This document shows positions 56,265 to 64,000 of a stretch of DNA of 64,000 bases, piece by piece (positions within the stretch are counted from its first letter, which is position 1; every line of letters begins with the position of its first letter). The DNA is from Asaia bogorensis (GTDB lineage Bacteria; Pseudomonadota; Alphaproteobacteria; Acetobacterales; Acetobacteraceae). The stretch covers positions 303,458-367,457 of the forward strand of contig NZ_UEGO01000012.1 of NCBI RefSeq assembly GCF_900465345.1, written 5' to 3'. The position numbers and the translations under genes were made by a program. The notes under the pieces were generated by a model. That model made no database searches. It was given only the letters and a program-made list of their open reading frames with translations, and was not told where the DNA came from.

Positions 56265-57647
56265 TCAGGCGTTCAGCCGTGCCTCACACCGTCGTGCAAT
56301 GCGTTCCAGCTTCCTGTCCTGGCCATTATTTGCTGTCAGCATGATTCCTGCTGCAAGCCCCTTCCAGTTGACTGGCAGGCTGAACGAGCAGCCGTCAAGC
56401 AGGTTGGCAAGAGAAGGATTGCGCAGAACAAGACGATTATACCGGGCATACATGTCAGGTTCCGCGCATGCATCAATCCTGGGAGGCAGGATAGGGCTGG
56501 TGGGGCAGATCATGGCGTCAAATCCTGCCATATCGGCGTTGAACCGGGCGATGAGTTTCTGGCGCTCGATGAAAAGCTGTCGCAATGTCTGAACACTGAC
56601 CTGTTCACCCGTCATCATCCTCTCGCTCACGCGTGGATCAAACTGCGGGCGATGATGGAGCAGGTCATCATGGAAATAATGATAGGATTCCGCAGCGACG
56701 ATCTGGGCCTGAACGTTCAGATCCGCAACATCCTGCAAGAGAGGAAGGGGCTGGCGGACGATTTCGATCCCGCCACTTTCGAGATGACGGAGCACCGTTT
56801 CGAATACAGCCAGAACCTGTGCATCAGCGTCATTGCGAATGAATGATGTTGGCAGGAGGAGCCTGGGACTACGCTCGACAGGTTCCGGTTGTGCCCATTC
56901 GGAAAACGACCCGCCAGACATGATATGGTCGAGCAGGGCACAGTCATTAACATCCTGCGCAATACTGCCAATACTGTCGAAGCTGGGTGAGAGGGGGATC
57001 ATGCCGGCGCGTCCGATGCGTCCGGCAGTTGGCTTGAATCCTGTTAGCGCGTTCATGGCGGCAGGTATGCGGCATGATCCCCCGGTATCGGAACCTATGG
57101 CGGCCAGGGCGGCGCCTGTAGCGACCGATACGGCACCACCCGAACTCGACCCGCCCGGTATCGCCTTTCCGTCATCGACCAGGGTATTCCATGGCTGCGG
57201 GCCGTGAGGGTTGAGCCCCAGACCGGAATAGGCAAATTCGGTCATCTGTGTTCGACCGATAAAGATGAATCCGGCAGCGCGCAGGGGTGCGATCGCTTCC
57301 GCATCGGCCAGGGCTGGGGGTCTGTCAGCCAGAATGACCGAACCGGCCCTGGTGATCTGACCCTTGATGTCAAAAAGATCCTTTATCGAAATCGGCAATC
57401 CCGCCCATGGAGAGGCGTGATAGCCCTTTGCCCTTATCCTGTCGGCGGCATCAGCATATTGGCGCGCTCTCTCAGGCGAGAAATCACCAGTATAGGCAGC
57501 CCGGGCATTCTCACAGGTCTCGATTTTCTCCAGGCAGCTTTCCACGAGTGACCGACTGGAGACATCGCCTCTTTCAAGACGCTGGGCTGCGGTAACCAGT
57601 GTATCGGCGTGGGGATCAAAACTTGTTCCATTGACGGGACTGCTCAT
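56265..57647 (-). CDS. Amidase (amidase-signature family)
   Basis: A 460-residue hydrolase of the Ser-cisSer-Lys type. The triad is visible: Lys in GLPISIKDLFDIKG, cis-Ser in PGGSSSGGAVSVATG, and the nucleophile Ser in IGSDTGGSCRIPAAMNALTGFKPT. It looks like stand-alone amidases rather than GatA, because gatB and gatC are absent nearby. The substrate is unknown. The gap to the MFS gene (55974-56264) has no clear element. nadK lies 45 bases beyond its start on the same strand, so the two may be co-transcribed. Confidence 0.9.
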   Translation of the reverse strand: MSSPVNGTSFDPHADTLVTAAQRLERGDVSSRSLVESCLEKIETCENARAAYTGDFSPERARQYADAADRIRAKGYHASPWAGLPISIKDLFDIKGQITRAGSVILADRPPALADAEAIAPLRAAGFIFIGRTQMTEFAYSGLGLNPHGPQPWNTLVDDGKAIPGGSSSGGAVSVATGAALAAIGSDTGGSCRIPAAMNALTGFKPTAGRIGRAGMIPLSPSFDSIGSIAQDVNDCALLDHIMSGGSFSEWAQPEPVERSPRLLLPTSFIRNDADAQVLAVFETVLRHLESGGIEIVRQPLPLLQDVADLNVQAQIVAAESYHYFHDDLLHHRPQFDPRVSERMMTGEQVSVQTLRQLFIERQKLIARFNADMAGFDAMICPTSPILPPRIDACAEPDMYARYNRLVLRNPSLANLLDGCSFSLPVNWKGLAAGIMLTANNGQDRKLERIARRCEARLNA

Positions 57648-57692
57648 GGGCTGTGCCTTCTTGCTTGTTATGTTTCTTTTACCTTGTCCTGT

Positions 57693-58496
57693 TTATTCTG
57701 CGAATTGCTCCGCGATGATCCTTTCGGAAAGGCCGTGATCAGGGTCGAAGAGGATCGTTGCGGTGATCGAGCGGTCTTCACTGACGACGGCTTCGACCAC
57801 ATCGCGAACCTCCAGAAAGTCAGCGACAGCAGCACAGGGACGCTTGTCCTGTTCCAGAAGCGTGAAGCGGACCACTGCGGATGACGGAAGCAAGGCGCCG
57901 CGCCAGCGTCGCGGTCGGAAAGCCGAGATGGGGGTGAGGGGAAGCAGATTGGCTGTGAGGGGAACAATCGGCCCATGCGCCGAGAGATTATAGGCGGTCG
58001 AGCCAGCGGGTGTGGCGACAATCACACCGTCACAGATCAGTTCTGGCAGCCTGACGCGTTGATCAACCTCGATCCTGATCTTCACTGCCTGACGTGTCTG
58101 GCGAAAGAGGAAGACGTCGTTGAAGGCGATACCTTCGTGGAACGTCCCATCGCGTCCTGTCGCCTTCATGCGCAGGGGATGTAACTCCGAGGATTGCGCC
58201 CTGGTAAGTCGCGCAACCAGATCCTCGTCCGATATCGTATTGAGCAGGAATCCAACCGAGCCACAATTCAGCCCATAGACCGGAATGCCGTGTTCGGCCA
58301 CCTTGTGCAGGATCTCGAGCAGGAAGCCATCGCCGCCAAGGCAGACCGCAACCTCAGCCAGTTCAAGTGCGCAATCGCCGTAGGATTCGATAAGTCTCTG
58401 CCTGGTTCTCTGTGCAATATCAGTCGGAGAGGCGAGGAATGCGATACGTTCTGGTGGTTGCCTGAACCATCGTTGCGGCGTGGGTGCGAGGGTCAT
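57693..58496 (-). CDS. nadK: NAD kinase
   Basis: Makes NADP+ from NAD+ and ATP. The 267-residue protein has the GGDGFLLE motif, YGLNCGSVGFLLN, the NDV segment (FNDVFLFR), DGVIVATPAGSTAYNLSAHGPIV and PISAFRPRRWRGALLP, all conserved in bacterial NAD kinases. The length is normal for Alphaproteobacteria. It lies upstream of the amidase on the same strand and is divergent from moaB; 58497-58734 between them should hold two promoters but shows no clear boxes. Confidence 0.95.
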   Translation of the reverse strand: MTLAPTPQRWFRQPPERIAFLASPTDIAQRTRQRLIESYGDCALELAEVAVCLGGDGFLLEILHKVAEHGIPVYGLNCGSVGFLLNTISDEDLVARLTRAQSSELHPLRMKATGRDGTFHEGIAFNDVFLFRQTRQAVKIRIEVDQRVRLPELICDGVIVATPAGSTAYNLSAHGPIVPLTANLLPLTPISAFRPRRWRGALLPSSAVVRFTLLEQDKRPCAAVADFLEVRDVVEAVVSEDRSITATILFDPDHGLSERIIAEQFAE

Positions 58497-58734
58497 TACA
58501 GCGTCATGTGCCGCTGGAATAGGGTTGGTTCAGCTAGCCTGACGATACGCAACGATCCATCCATTCATAATGGGGTAACGCAGAGGGAGTATCCAACACT
58601 AACGAGCCTGACACGACACCGCAACTGGTCGCCGTATCTACGACGTTGCATGGCTTCGCTGATCCACCGTGGCGCTTTGTTTTGGGTGACGCTATTTGTT
58701 TCTGTCTCTCCCTATCTGCAAGGTGTTTCCAGCC

Positions 58735-59265
58735 ATGAGCCCGACGCAAAAACAGGCCGCCTTCATTCCCTGCCGGATTGCCGTTCTGACCATATCTGAT
58801 ACGCGTGACCTTGCATCGGACCGGTCAGGTGCGATCCTCGCGGAGCGTGTGCAGGCTGCCGGTCATGAACTGGCCATGCGTGCGATCGTTCCGGACGATC
58901 TGGACCTGATTGTGTCCCGCCTGCGCGAGTGGATTGCACGCGATGATGTGGACGTCGTGATCACCACAGGTGGGACAGGTGTGACAGGCAGGGATGTCAC
59001 GCCCGAAGCATTCTCACAGGTTGTCGAAAAAGATATCCCCGGATTTGGCGAACTCTTGCGCATGCTCTCCTATGCGAAGATCGGGACTTCCACCATCCAG
59101 TCGCGTGCCACGGCCGGTGTCGCACGGGGCACATTCCTTTTCGCTCTGCCGGGGTCAACCGGAGCGGTGCGTGATGGCTGGGATGACATATTGGTGCATC
59201 AACTCGACAGTCGACACCGGCCTTGCAACTTCGTCGAACTGATGCCGCGTCTGAACGAGCGTTGA
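58735..59265 (+). CDS. moaB: Molybdenum cofactor biosynthesis protein MoaB
   Basis: A 176-residue member of the MogA/MoaB family that adenylates molybdopterin. [21 protein letters not shown] and [22 protein letters not shown] are the MPT-binding signature segments, and [20 protein letters not shown] follows. The ATG at 58735 with AAGG 11 bases upstream is preferred to an ATG at 58696. The cofactor would serve molybdenum oxidoreductases common in acetic acid bacteria. Its stop is two bases from that of the convergent glycosyltransferase gene. Confidence 0.93.
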   Translation: MSPTQKQAAFIPCRIAVLTISDTRDLASDRSGAILAERVQAAGHELAMRAIVPDDLDLIVSRLREWIARDDVDVVITTGGTGVTGRDVTPEAFSQVVEKDIPGFGELLRMLSYAKIGTSTIQSRATAGVARGTFLFALPGSTGAVRDGWDDILVHQLDSRHRPCNFVELMPRLNER

Positions 59266-59267
59266 AC

Positions 59268-62081
59268 TCAGGAGAGACGGAGGCGCTTGTTGCGTGTCGA
59301 CGGGCGTGCTCCGAACTGGGCCCTGAGTGCTGCGCGATACGCTGACTGCCTCGCGGCCAGATCCGCGCCAGCTCCAATCCTTCGGGCAACGAAGTCCTGC
59401 ATGATCTCGATTTCATCCAGATGCTCGGCCGGATCGAGTGCACCCGTGACCGACCGTTCATGGCGGCGATGGATATTCAGCGGCCGGGCGAGGTAGGCGA
59501 TCTGCGCGCCGGGTTGGAGCAGAAGCTCCACATAAAGACGCCAGTCTCCCGCCAGACGGAATCTGTCGAGATCGGCCCGGCAGCCTGATAGGGCATCCCT
59601 GAACGCGGAGCGCCTGAAAAGGGCCGCGCTGACATTCAGGACAAGATTACAGACCGAAAGACAGTTCCGAACAAAATTTTCACCGTCCATGAGAAGATCG
59701 CGATCCAGATCATGCCCGGCATGCTGCTGATAATAGCTCTTGTAATCGGGTGAGATGGTAACGCCATCCTGGTCTATTGATCGACTGTCGCAGAATGCCA
59801 TGCTCAGCTGCGGGGTCTGGGCGACGATGGCGGTCAGCTCACTGAGGAATTCGGGCTCGGAAAGGTCATCGGCCTCGGCAATCCACACCCATTCGCCCCG
59901 GGCCATTTCTGCAGCTGATTGCCACTGTGTGAAGACGGAGCCGCTTTGTCTGGTCTGGCGCACAAGCCTGATCGTGCGATCGAACGATGACGCGGTTTTT
60001 TCCGCCAATGTCGCGCTGCCGTCGGATGAGGCATCGTCGATCACGATGATTTCCGTGACAGGGCAGTTCTGCGCGAAGATCGTCCCCAGTCTGGCAGCCA
60101 GATACTGGGCGTAATTATATGAAAGAACAACGACGGAGACTGAAGGAAGGTCAGGCATTGCCAGTCCGGCGAGCTGCTGTACGTAGCGATCGAAAGAGAA
60201 GCGCCGCCTGAGCACGTCACCACGCTTCTGCCGTTCTGTCAGCGTGCCCTTGCTCGTTGTGGGAGCAGAAAGAATCCAGCTCGCCGTCGCCGGCAGGTCT
60301 CCGGGCGTTATTACAGCGTGAGCGTCGTCGCCCTCCTGGATCAGTTCATCCAGCAGGTCCGGAATCATGCCATTGCGGGCAAAAGCCATGCAGGCCAGCC
60401 CCGAGGAGAGGGCTTCGAGCACAACAGAAGGATAGGGATCTTCGCGGGAGGTAAGGGTGAAGAGATCGGCGGCGGCAAGAAACGGGCCGACATCCTCCAC
60501 GCGCCCCGGCAAGTGAAAGCAGTGGGTGGCCTGCGCTGCCTCGAGGTCAGCGGCCAGCGCCTTCTTCAGGCTTTCGTCGACGGCACCTACCCACATGAAA
60601 TGAACGGGTCTGGTCTGGTCTGAACCTTTGGCACGAGCGGAGCGGCTTGCGTGTGCCCTGGTCGCATATGGCGGCTGGAACACAGGGCTGCGTATGATCT
60701 GCCATAGCTGAAGAAAGAGATCGAAGCCCTTGCGTATGTCACCATAACCTACGCCGATTACGACCAGCGCGTTGACGCCTATCCCATAGGCAAGCCTGAC
60801 GCGGCGCCTGTCAGCGTCCGAAAACACCATCGGATGATAAAGCCCTTGCGGCAGTATGACGGCTTCAGGGCAGAATCTTGTCAGTTGGGCTCCGGGGACG
60901 ATCACCGATCTGGCAAGGAGCCTTGCCGTTGAAAGGGGTGCCTCGAGCGCATGTTGTCTGATCATGCCGGGTAGTTCATGCACGAGCAGGATGAAGTCGA
61001 TCCCGGCGCTGGTCAGATCGGGTGCAAGCCAGGTTGAAGCGGCACTGTTGACCAGGGCGGTTCTGAACCCTTCATCGTGTAGAGATTGCAGTCGCTCGCG
61101 CCCTGCATTCGTGTTGGGCTTCAATATCTCCACGGTGCCAACCTGCCGGTAGCGTCCCAGAAGGTCACCACCCCCCAGCAGAATGAACGTGATTTCGATC
61201 CCATGATTGCGCCGCAAGGTCTCGCCGATTGCGAGCAGTAACATCTGCGCACCGGCCGGGAAGGCGTCGTGACCCACAAGCAAAAGGCGGTGAGAAGAAA
61301 AGCAACTGTGGAAACCTGTCACGGCACGCGCTGTCGCATTGAGATAGGCTGCACCAAAATGCACGTCGGGTTCGAGATAAGCGCCTTCAGCCCACTCGTT
61401 CCAGGCATTGATGCAAACAATAGGCTCGCCAAAAAAAGGCGCCGCCCGAGCCTGCCGAATGGTTTCGCTTAGCCAGCCTTCATACAGCCGTGGGCTCGAT
61501 CCGTGCAGAACAAGTCCTGCCCCCTGTCGTCTGGGATCATTGTCCCAGGATGGACAGACTGTGCGTATGCGCGGAAAGGCGGGCTGCGGGTCTGCCAGGG
61601 CCTTTCCGACGAGTTCCGCATAATCATATACGCGGGCTGTCATATCCTCATCGAGGATTTGCAGCCTGTTTTCGATAGGTGTGCAATCCACGGTCAGCTT
61701 GTGTGGCGGGAATTCTATCACACCATCGAGGCCGAATTCCTCTGGATCATGGTCATTAAAAGCCTGCGCCATGATCATGACAGGCGTAAGGCCATGAACA
61801 GTCGAGAACAGACTGCGCCATTGCGCGATCCTCCTCGCAGCGTCAGGTATGGCACCGGGCCGATAGATCATGAAAAGCGGACGATCATCGATCCTGATAT
61901 AGCGCGGATCCCGCATGTGGCGGGCGAGATCGGCAATCAGGGCTTCGTCATCTTCCTCGACATAATCCTGCGCGATGAGAAGATCCTGGTCGCTTCCATC
62001 CCAGCGTCGGCTCCAGCTTTCATTGGCCCACATCAGGCAGAAAGGGATGTCGATATCCGGGGTTCGCAGAAGCGTCTCCAT
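59268..62081 (-). CDS. Three-domain glycosyltransferase, truncated at its 5' end
   Basis: About 937 residues from the first in-frame ATG (62081). Residues 1-250 are the C-terminal part of a WbsX-like (GH99-related) domain: FCLMWANESWSRRWDGSDQDLLIAQDY and CINAWNEWAEGAYLEP. A GT4-type domain follows (about 260-620; LFTLTSREDPYPSVVLEALSSGLACM), then a GT2 domain (SVSVVVLSYNYAQYL, IIVIDDASSDGSATL, WIAEADDLSEPEFL). Such fusions build surface polysaccharide. Homology starts upstream of the ATG at SAYRYWFNRRRLL (about 62127), but the usual WbsX start (LPQFHP...WWG.GFTEW) is missing. The frame stays open into the tRNA region up to 62588, which is not coding. Confidence 0.75.
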   Translation of the reverse strand: METLLRTPDIDIPFCLMWANESWSRRWDGSDQDLLIAQDYVEEDDEALIADLARHMRDPRYIRIDDRPLFMIYRPGAIPDAARRIAQWRSLFSTVHGLTPVMIMAQAFNDHDPEEFGLDGVIEFPPHKLTVDCTPIENRLQILDEDMTARVYDYAELVGKALADPQPAFPRIRTVCPSWDNDPRRQGAGLVLHGSSPRLYEGWLSETIRQARAAPFFGEPIVCINAWNEWAEGAYLEPDVHFGAAYLNATARAVTGFHSCFSSHRLLLVGHDAFPAGAQMLLLAIGETLRRNHGIEITFILLGGGDLLGRYRQVGTVEILKPNTNAGRERLQSLHDEGFRTALVNSAASTWLAPDLTSAGIDFILLVHELPGMIRQHALEAPLSTARLLARSVIVPGAQLTRFCPEAVILPQGLYHPMVFSDADRRRVRLAYGIGVNALVVIGVGYGDIRKGFDLFLQLWQIIRSPVFQPPYATRAHASRSARAKGSDQTRPVHFMWVGAVDESLKKALAADLEAAQATHCFHLPGRVEDVGPFLAAADLFTLTSREDPYPSVVLEALSSGLACMAFARNGMIPDLLDELIQEGDDAHAVITPGDLPATASWILSAPTTSKGTLTERQKRGDVLRRRFSFDRYVQQLAGLAMPDLPSVSVVVLSYNYAQYLAARLGTIFAQNCPVTEIIVIDDASSDGSATLAEKTASSFDRTIRLVRQTRQSGSVFTQWQSAAEMARGEWVWIAEADDLSEPEFLSELTAIVAQTPQLSMAFCDSRSIDQDGVTISPDYKSYYQQHAGHDLDRDLLMDGENFVRNCLSVCNLVLNVSAALFRRSAFRDALSGCRADLDRFRLAGDWRLYVELLLQPGAQIAYLARPLNIHRRHERSVTGALDPAEHLDEIEIMQDFVARRIGAGADLAARQSAYRAALRAQFGARPSTRNKRLRLS

Positions 62082-62240
62082 TGGCGTATCGAGCAATCTC
62101 CTGCGATTGAACCAGTAGCGATATGCACTGATATCATTGGAATCTTTTCCAGTTAGTTGCCATATGTTCGCCCGTTTCCGACTGTGGTGATGGAAACTTC
62201 CCCCTTGTACGGCCCCGCTAGATCGTGCGATTCTGCGTGG

Positions 62241-62314
62241 GCTGCGGCGACCCGAGAAGAGCGGTGGGGGATCCGCTCCCTGCCGGGTCGGTGAAACTCC
62301 GAATAAGCCGCAGC
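62241..62314 (+). ncRNA. Strong nested stem-loop before the initiator tRNA (unidentified RNA element)
   Basis: Three nested perfect stems: GCTGCGGC (62241-62248) with GCCGCAGC (62307-62314); GACCCG (62249-62254) with CGGGTC (62284-62289); GAGCGG (62259-62264) with CCGCTC (62273-62278), closed by an eight-base loop. A 17-base single strand (62290-62306) lies between the first and second 3' arms. It ends six bases before the tRNA. I looked for SRP, 6S, RNase P, tmRNA, TPP and cobalamin signatures and found none. It may be a leader, an sRNA or a defective tRNA-derived structure. The rest of 62082-62240 shows nothing clear. Confidence 0.5.
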
Positions 62315-62320
62315 ACATGA

Positions 62321-62397
<77 letters not shown>

Positions 62398-62400
62398 GCG

Positions 62401-62500
62401 TGCCGGTTCAACTCCGGATCATTGACCGAGGCTCGGTAGCACGAGGGTTCGAATCCCTCCTTAGTTGGCTCTTTGGTAAGAGAGGTCTGGCAGTCGGGAA
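62401..62500 (+). other. tRNA-like remnants behind the initiator tRNA
   Basis: CCGGTTCAACTCCGG (62403-62417) looks like one T-arm. GAGGGTTCGAATCCCTC (62443-62459) is a perfect second T-arm, preceded by a D-arm-like GGCTCGGTAGC (62430-62440). Neither has a complete cloverleaf. GGTCT/AGACC at 62484-62503 is a further small stem. Tandem T-arm fragments at a tRNA 3' end are what repeated site-specific integration and loss leave behind. Confidence 0.45.
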
Positions 62501-62531
62501 AGACCGGCACCCATCGTGGTGGTGATAGGCA

Positions 62532-62559
62532 GGGGCGGCTTTCGGGCCGCCCCTTGCTT
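62532..62559. terminator. Terminator-like hairpin
   Basis: GGGGCGGC (62532-62539) and GCCGCCCC (62546-62553) form a perfect 8-bp stem with a six-base loop, followed by TTGCTT on the plus strand. It can end the tRNA transcript and also lies just beyond the minus-strand stop at 62558. Confidence 0.65.
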
Positions 62560-62800
62560 ATGCGGCGCGAGACAAATGCTGCTCCCAAATTTCAATCAGA
62601 CGAAAGGCGGCTTCCAGGTTGGGAGTTTGGCCAAGAACGCTGATGCCTTTGTCATGCTCTTCATCGGAGCATTCAAAGAGGAAATATCCGTCAGCATTCA
62701 TATCTTCTATGCCCAAGGCAAGTAGAGAGTGTCGCGACAAGGAGCCGATATGAAGGAATCTCTTTTCAGAGAGCCTCACGCTTCCTAGTATCTCGTCCAT
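62558..62800 (-). CDS. Hypothetical small protein
   Basis: An 80-residue protein from the ATG at 62800: MDEILGSVRLSEKRFLHIGS at the start and GYFLFECSDEEHDKGISVLG in the middle, with a helical C terminus (LEAAFRLIEIWEQHL). No signal peptide, no family recognised. The frame is open further up to 63115, but that part lies opposite the plus-strand gene and looks non-coding. Its start codon overlaps that of the divergent gene by two bases. Base composition is less GC-rich than the core genome. Confidence 0.45.
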   Translation of the reverse strand: MDEILGSVRLSEKRFLHIGSLSRHSLLALGIEDMNADGYFLFECSDEEHDKGISVLGQTPNLEAAFRLIEIWEQHLSRAA

Positions 62801-63515
62801 GACCTCATCCTTGCAAAACCGCAGCCCGCGAATATCGGTTAACGATTTGGCCCTTTTTATGGTCTCATCCGATACGGCGAGAAGGGGAATCATACGCCGC
62901 GCGAAAAGTCCACCGAAACCTTTGATCACCCGATATGCTGATGTCAGAGGGGCTATATCGTCGTACCTCTCAGACCTTCGAAGAAGCCCTGCTCCGCTGA
63001 CTGCAGCAGAGGCAATGTTCGAGCAGCGCCTCAATGATTCGAGCGTCTCTTCGCTGAAACAGGACGACGCTCGTAACAGCATTGAGGTCATCCGGTGCCT
63101 AATGGGCATGACCAACCAGCTTGGGGGCTATAACTTTGCAATTGCCCCACGGCAGCAAAGCAAAGTTGTCATTGAAGGACTCGAGATATCAATCAGGGCG
63201 GATTTACTTGTTTCTGGCGCTAGCCGACTAGGTAAACCCCTTCATGGCGCAGCGGTTCTTCGAATGACGCAGGGTGCTGAGACGGAAGCTGGCAAAGCGA
63301 AACGTCAGACAATGGGCCAATACGTCGCTGCACTGACCCGGCACCATGCGGAGAAACATCTGTTCGGTAAGTCTGATGAGATCGCCAGCAAGCTTTGCAT
63401 GTCGATTGATATCCAGCATGGCGAGGTTTTCACCGCTCCCACTTCCACAACGCGCATGATGAATGATGTCGCGAGCGCATGTCAGTTCATTGTGGCGCTC
63501 TGGCCCAGCGTGTGA
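62799..63515 (+). CDS. Hypothetical protein
   Basis: A 238-residue cytosolic protein, start uncertain (ATG 62799, or 62859 giving MVSSDTARRGIIRRA). Two parts are visible: a basic helical N-terminal half (RGIIRRAKSPPKPLITRYADVRGAISSYLSDLRR) and a C-terminal half with LEISIRADLLVSGASRLGKPLHGAAVLRMTQ and GQYVAALTRHHAEKHLFG. A phage or island accessory protein is plausible, but I recognise no family. It lies in the less GC-rich region right of the tRNA. Confidence 0.6.
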   Translation: MTSSLQNRSPRISVNDLALFMVSSDTARRGIIRRAKSPPKPLITRYADVRGAISSYLSDLRRSPAPLTAAEAMFEQRLNDSSVSSLKQDDARNSIEVIRCLMGMTNQLGGYNFAIAPRQQSKVVIEGLEISIRADLLVSGASRLGKPLHGAAVLRMTQGAETEAGKAKRQTMGQYVAALTRHHAEKHLFGKSDEIASKLCMSIDIQHGEVFTAPTSTTRMMNDVASACQFIVALWPSV

Positions 63516-63594
63516 GCAGATCTTACCGGGCGAACTATTGGGAATTCCTCAATGGTTCAACTATCCGGAATTTCCAGAAGGTTCGGCTGGTCGA

Positions 63595-63692
63595 AACTTG
63601 CGATTTTGCGCAAGTTCGCGAGTTCCTCGTGCCGAGCACATCTCACACCAGTTCGCGCTCGCCTTTTAATTGACTCGCCCCATAAGTTCGCG
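63595..63692. promoter_or_regulatory. Inverted repeat plus three AGTTCGCG direct repeats
   Basis: AACTTGCG-N6-CGCAAGTT (63595-63616) is a perfect 8-bp inverted repeat. AGTTCGCG occurs at 63613-63620, 63650-63657 and 63685-63692, spaced 37 and 35 bases. The last copy ends 14 bases before the ATG at 63707. The array looks like a multi-site operator for the downstream small gene. No other gene is seen in 63516-63706. Confidence 0.4.
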
Positions 63693-63706
63693 TTCTGTTC
63701 TCCCGC

Positions 63707-63952
63707 ATGACAGACCTGACCCCAGCCTCCGAAGAAGACGTGACATTCGCTATCCGCATGTCGATCTCGCTCGACTACCGGGGTAAGCCAAGGCGCGTGA
63801 ACGCGAAGATGACCGGGGCGGAGATGGACGCACTGGCCCAGAAGATCACTGAGCAGTTGAAGCGCTCAAACATGTGGCCGCATCGGGGGCCAGGAGCGCC
63901 CACGCATCAGGCGCCGGATTACTCAGTGGCTTGGCGGGAGGAAATTGATTGA
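63707..63952 (+). CDS. Hypothetical small protein
   Basis: An 81-residue protein, MTDLTPASEEDVTFAIRMSI at its start and KPRRVNAKMTGAEMDALAQKITEQLKRSNMW in the middle, with a helical centre and a Pro/Gly-rich tail. No signal peptide or membrane segment. The look is of small phage or island proteins, but no family is recognised. Bases 63953-64000 show no assignable start. Confidence 0.55.
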   Translation: MTDLTPASEEDVTFAIRMSISLDYRGKPRRVNAKMTGAEMDALAQKITEQLKRSNMWPHRGPGAPTHQAPDYSVAWREEID

Positions 63953-64000
63953 GCAGGCGCGTAAAATCAATATCGGGATGCTCTTCAATACAGTTAATTA

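Overview
The window is a GC-rich bacterial chromosome segment. Its gene content and protein sequences point to an acetic acid bacterium or close relative (Alphaproteobacteria, Acetobacteraceae): a trpEGDC run, a PDH operon with a lipoylated E1-beta, cydDC, a siroheme sulfite reductase flanked by DUF2849 and DUF934, a TonB receptor and a GH32 fructanase. Most of it is densely packed housekeeping DNA with ATGA or TGATG overlaps. I could run no database search, so family names rest on motifs, gene length and gene order.

Layout. 1-2052 (-): tpiA-secG-pyrG, with pyrG cut by the window edge. 2304-8396 (+): a PpiD-type periplasmic foldase overlapping trpE, then trpG, trpD and trpC. 8501-15008 (+): pdhA-pdhB-pdhC-lpd-lipA and a Coq10/RatA-type START protein, so the PDH complex sits with the enzyme that makes its lipoyl cofactor. 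15140-15617: a small exported protein with a structured 3' UTR and a good intrinsic terminator. 15757-24224: cydDC, an OmpA-like lipoprotein, recQ, a PCuAC-like protein (-), and nrdR-nusB-thiL. 24370-31170: a GNAT-like protein, an SDR, glucokinase, a dicarboxylate symporter and a porin whose frame is broken in a G-tract. 31243-33615 (-): an assimilatory sulfite reductase operon, divergent from a flavin reductase. 34366-37249 (-): methylthioribose kinase, Nudix and aldo-keto reductase genes, all overlapping.

37474-44583 is the most unusual stretch. Two tandem paralogues carry a discoidin (F5/8 type C) domain followed by a large, possibly glycosyltransferase-like region. Next to them are a secreted four-cysteine protein of unknown family and a divergent Tat-exported GH32 fructanase. 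44595-48927 (-): an EEP-family phosphohydrolase, beta-carbonic anhydrase and alaS. 49018-54003 (-): GtrA, then a TonB receptor-kinase-PnuC cassette that looks like a vitamin or nucleoside uptake and trapping route. 54223-59265: an unknown acidic protein, an MFS transporter, an amidase, NAD kinase and MoaB.

The right end (about 59268-64000) is accessory. A very long three-domain glycosyltransferase gene is truncated at its 5' end about 190 bases from an initiator tRNA. Between them lies a strong nested stem-loop. After the tRNA come tRNA-like remnants, a terminator and small unknown genes. This looks like the edge of an integrated island; no integrase, transposase or CRISPR array is visible in the window.
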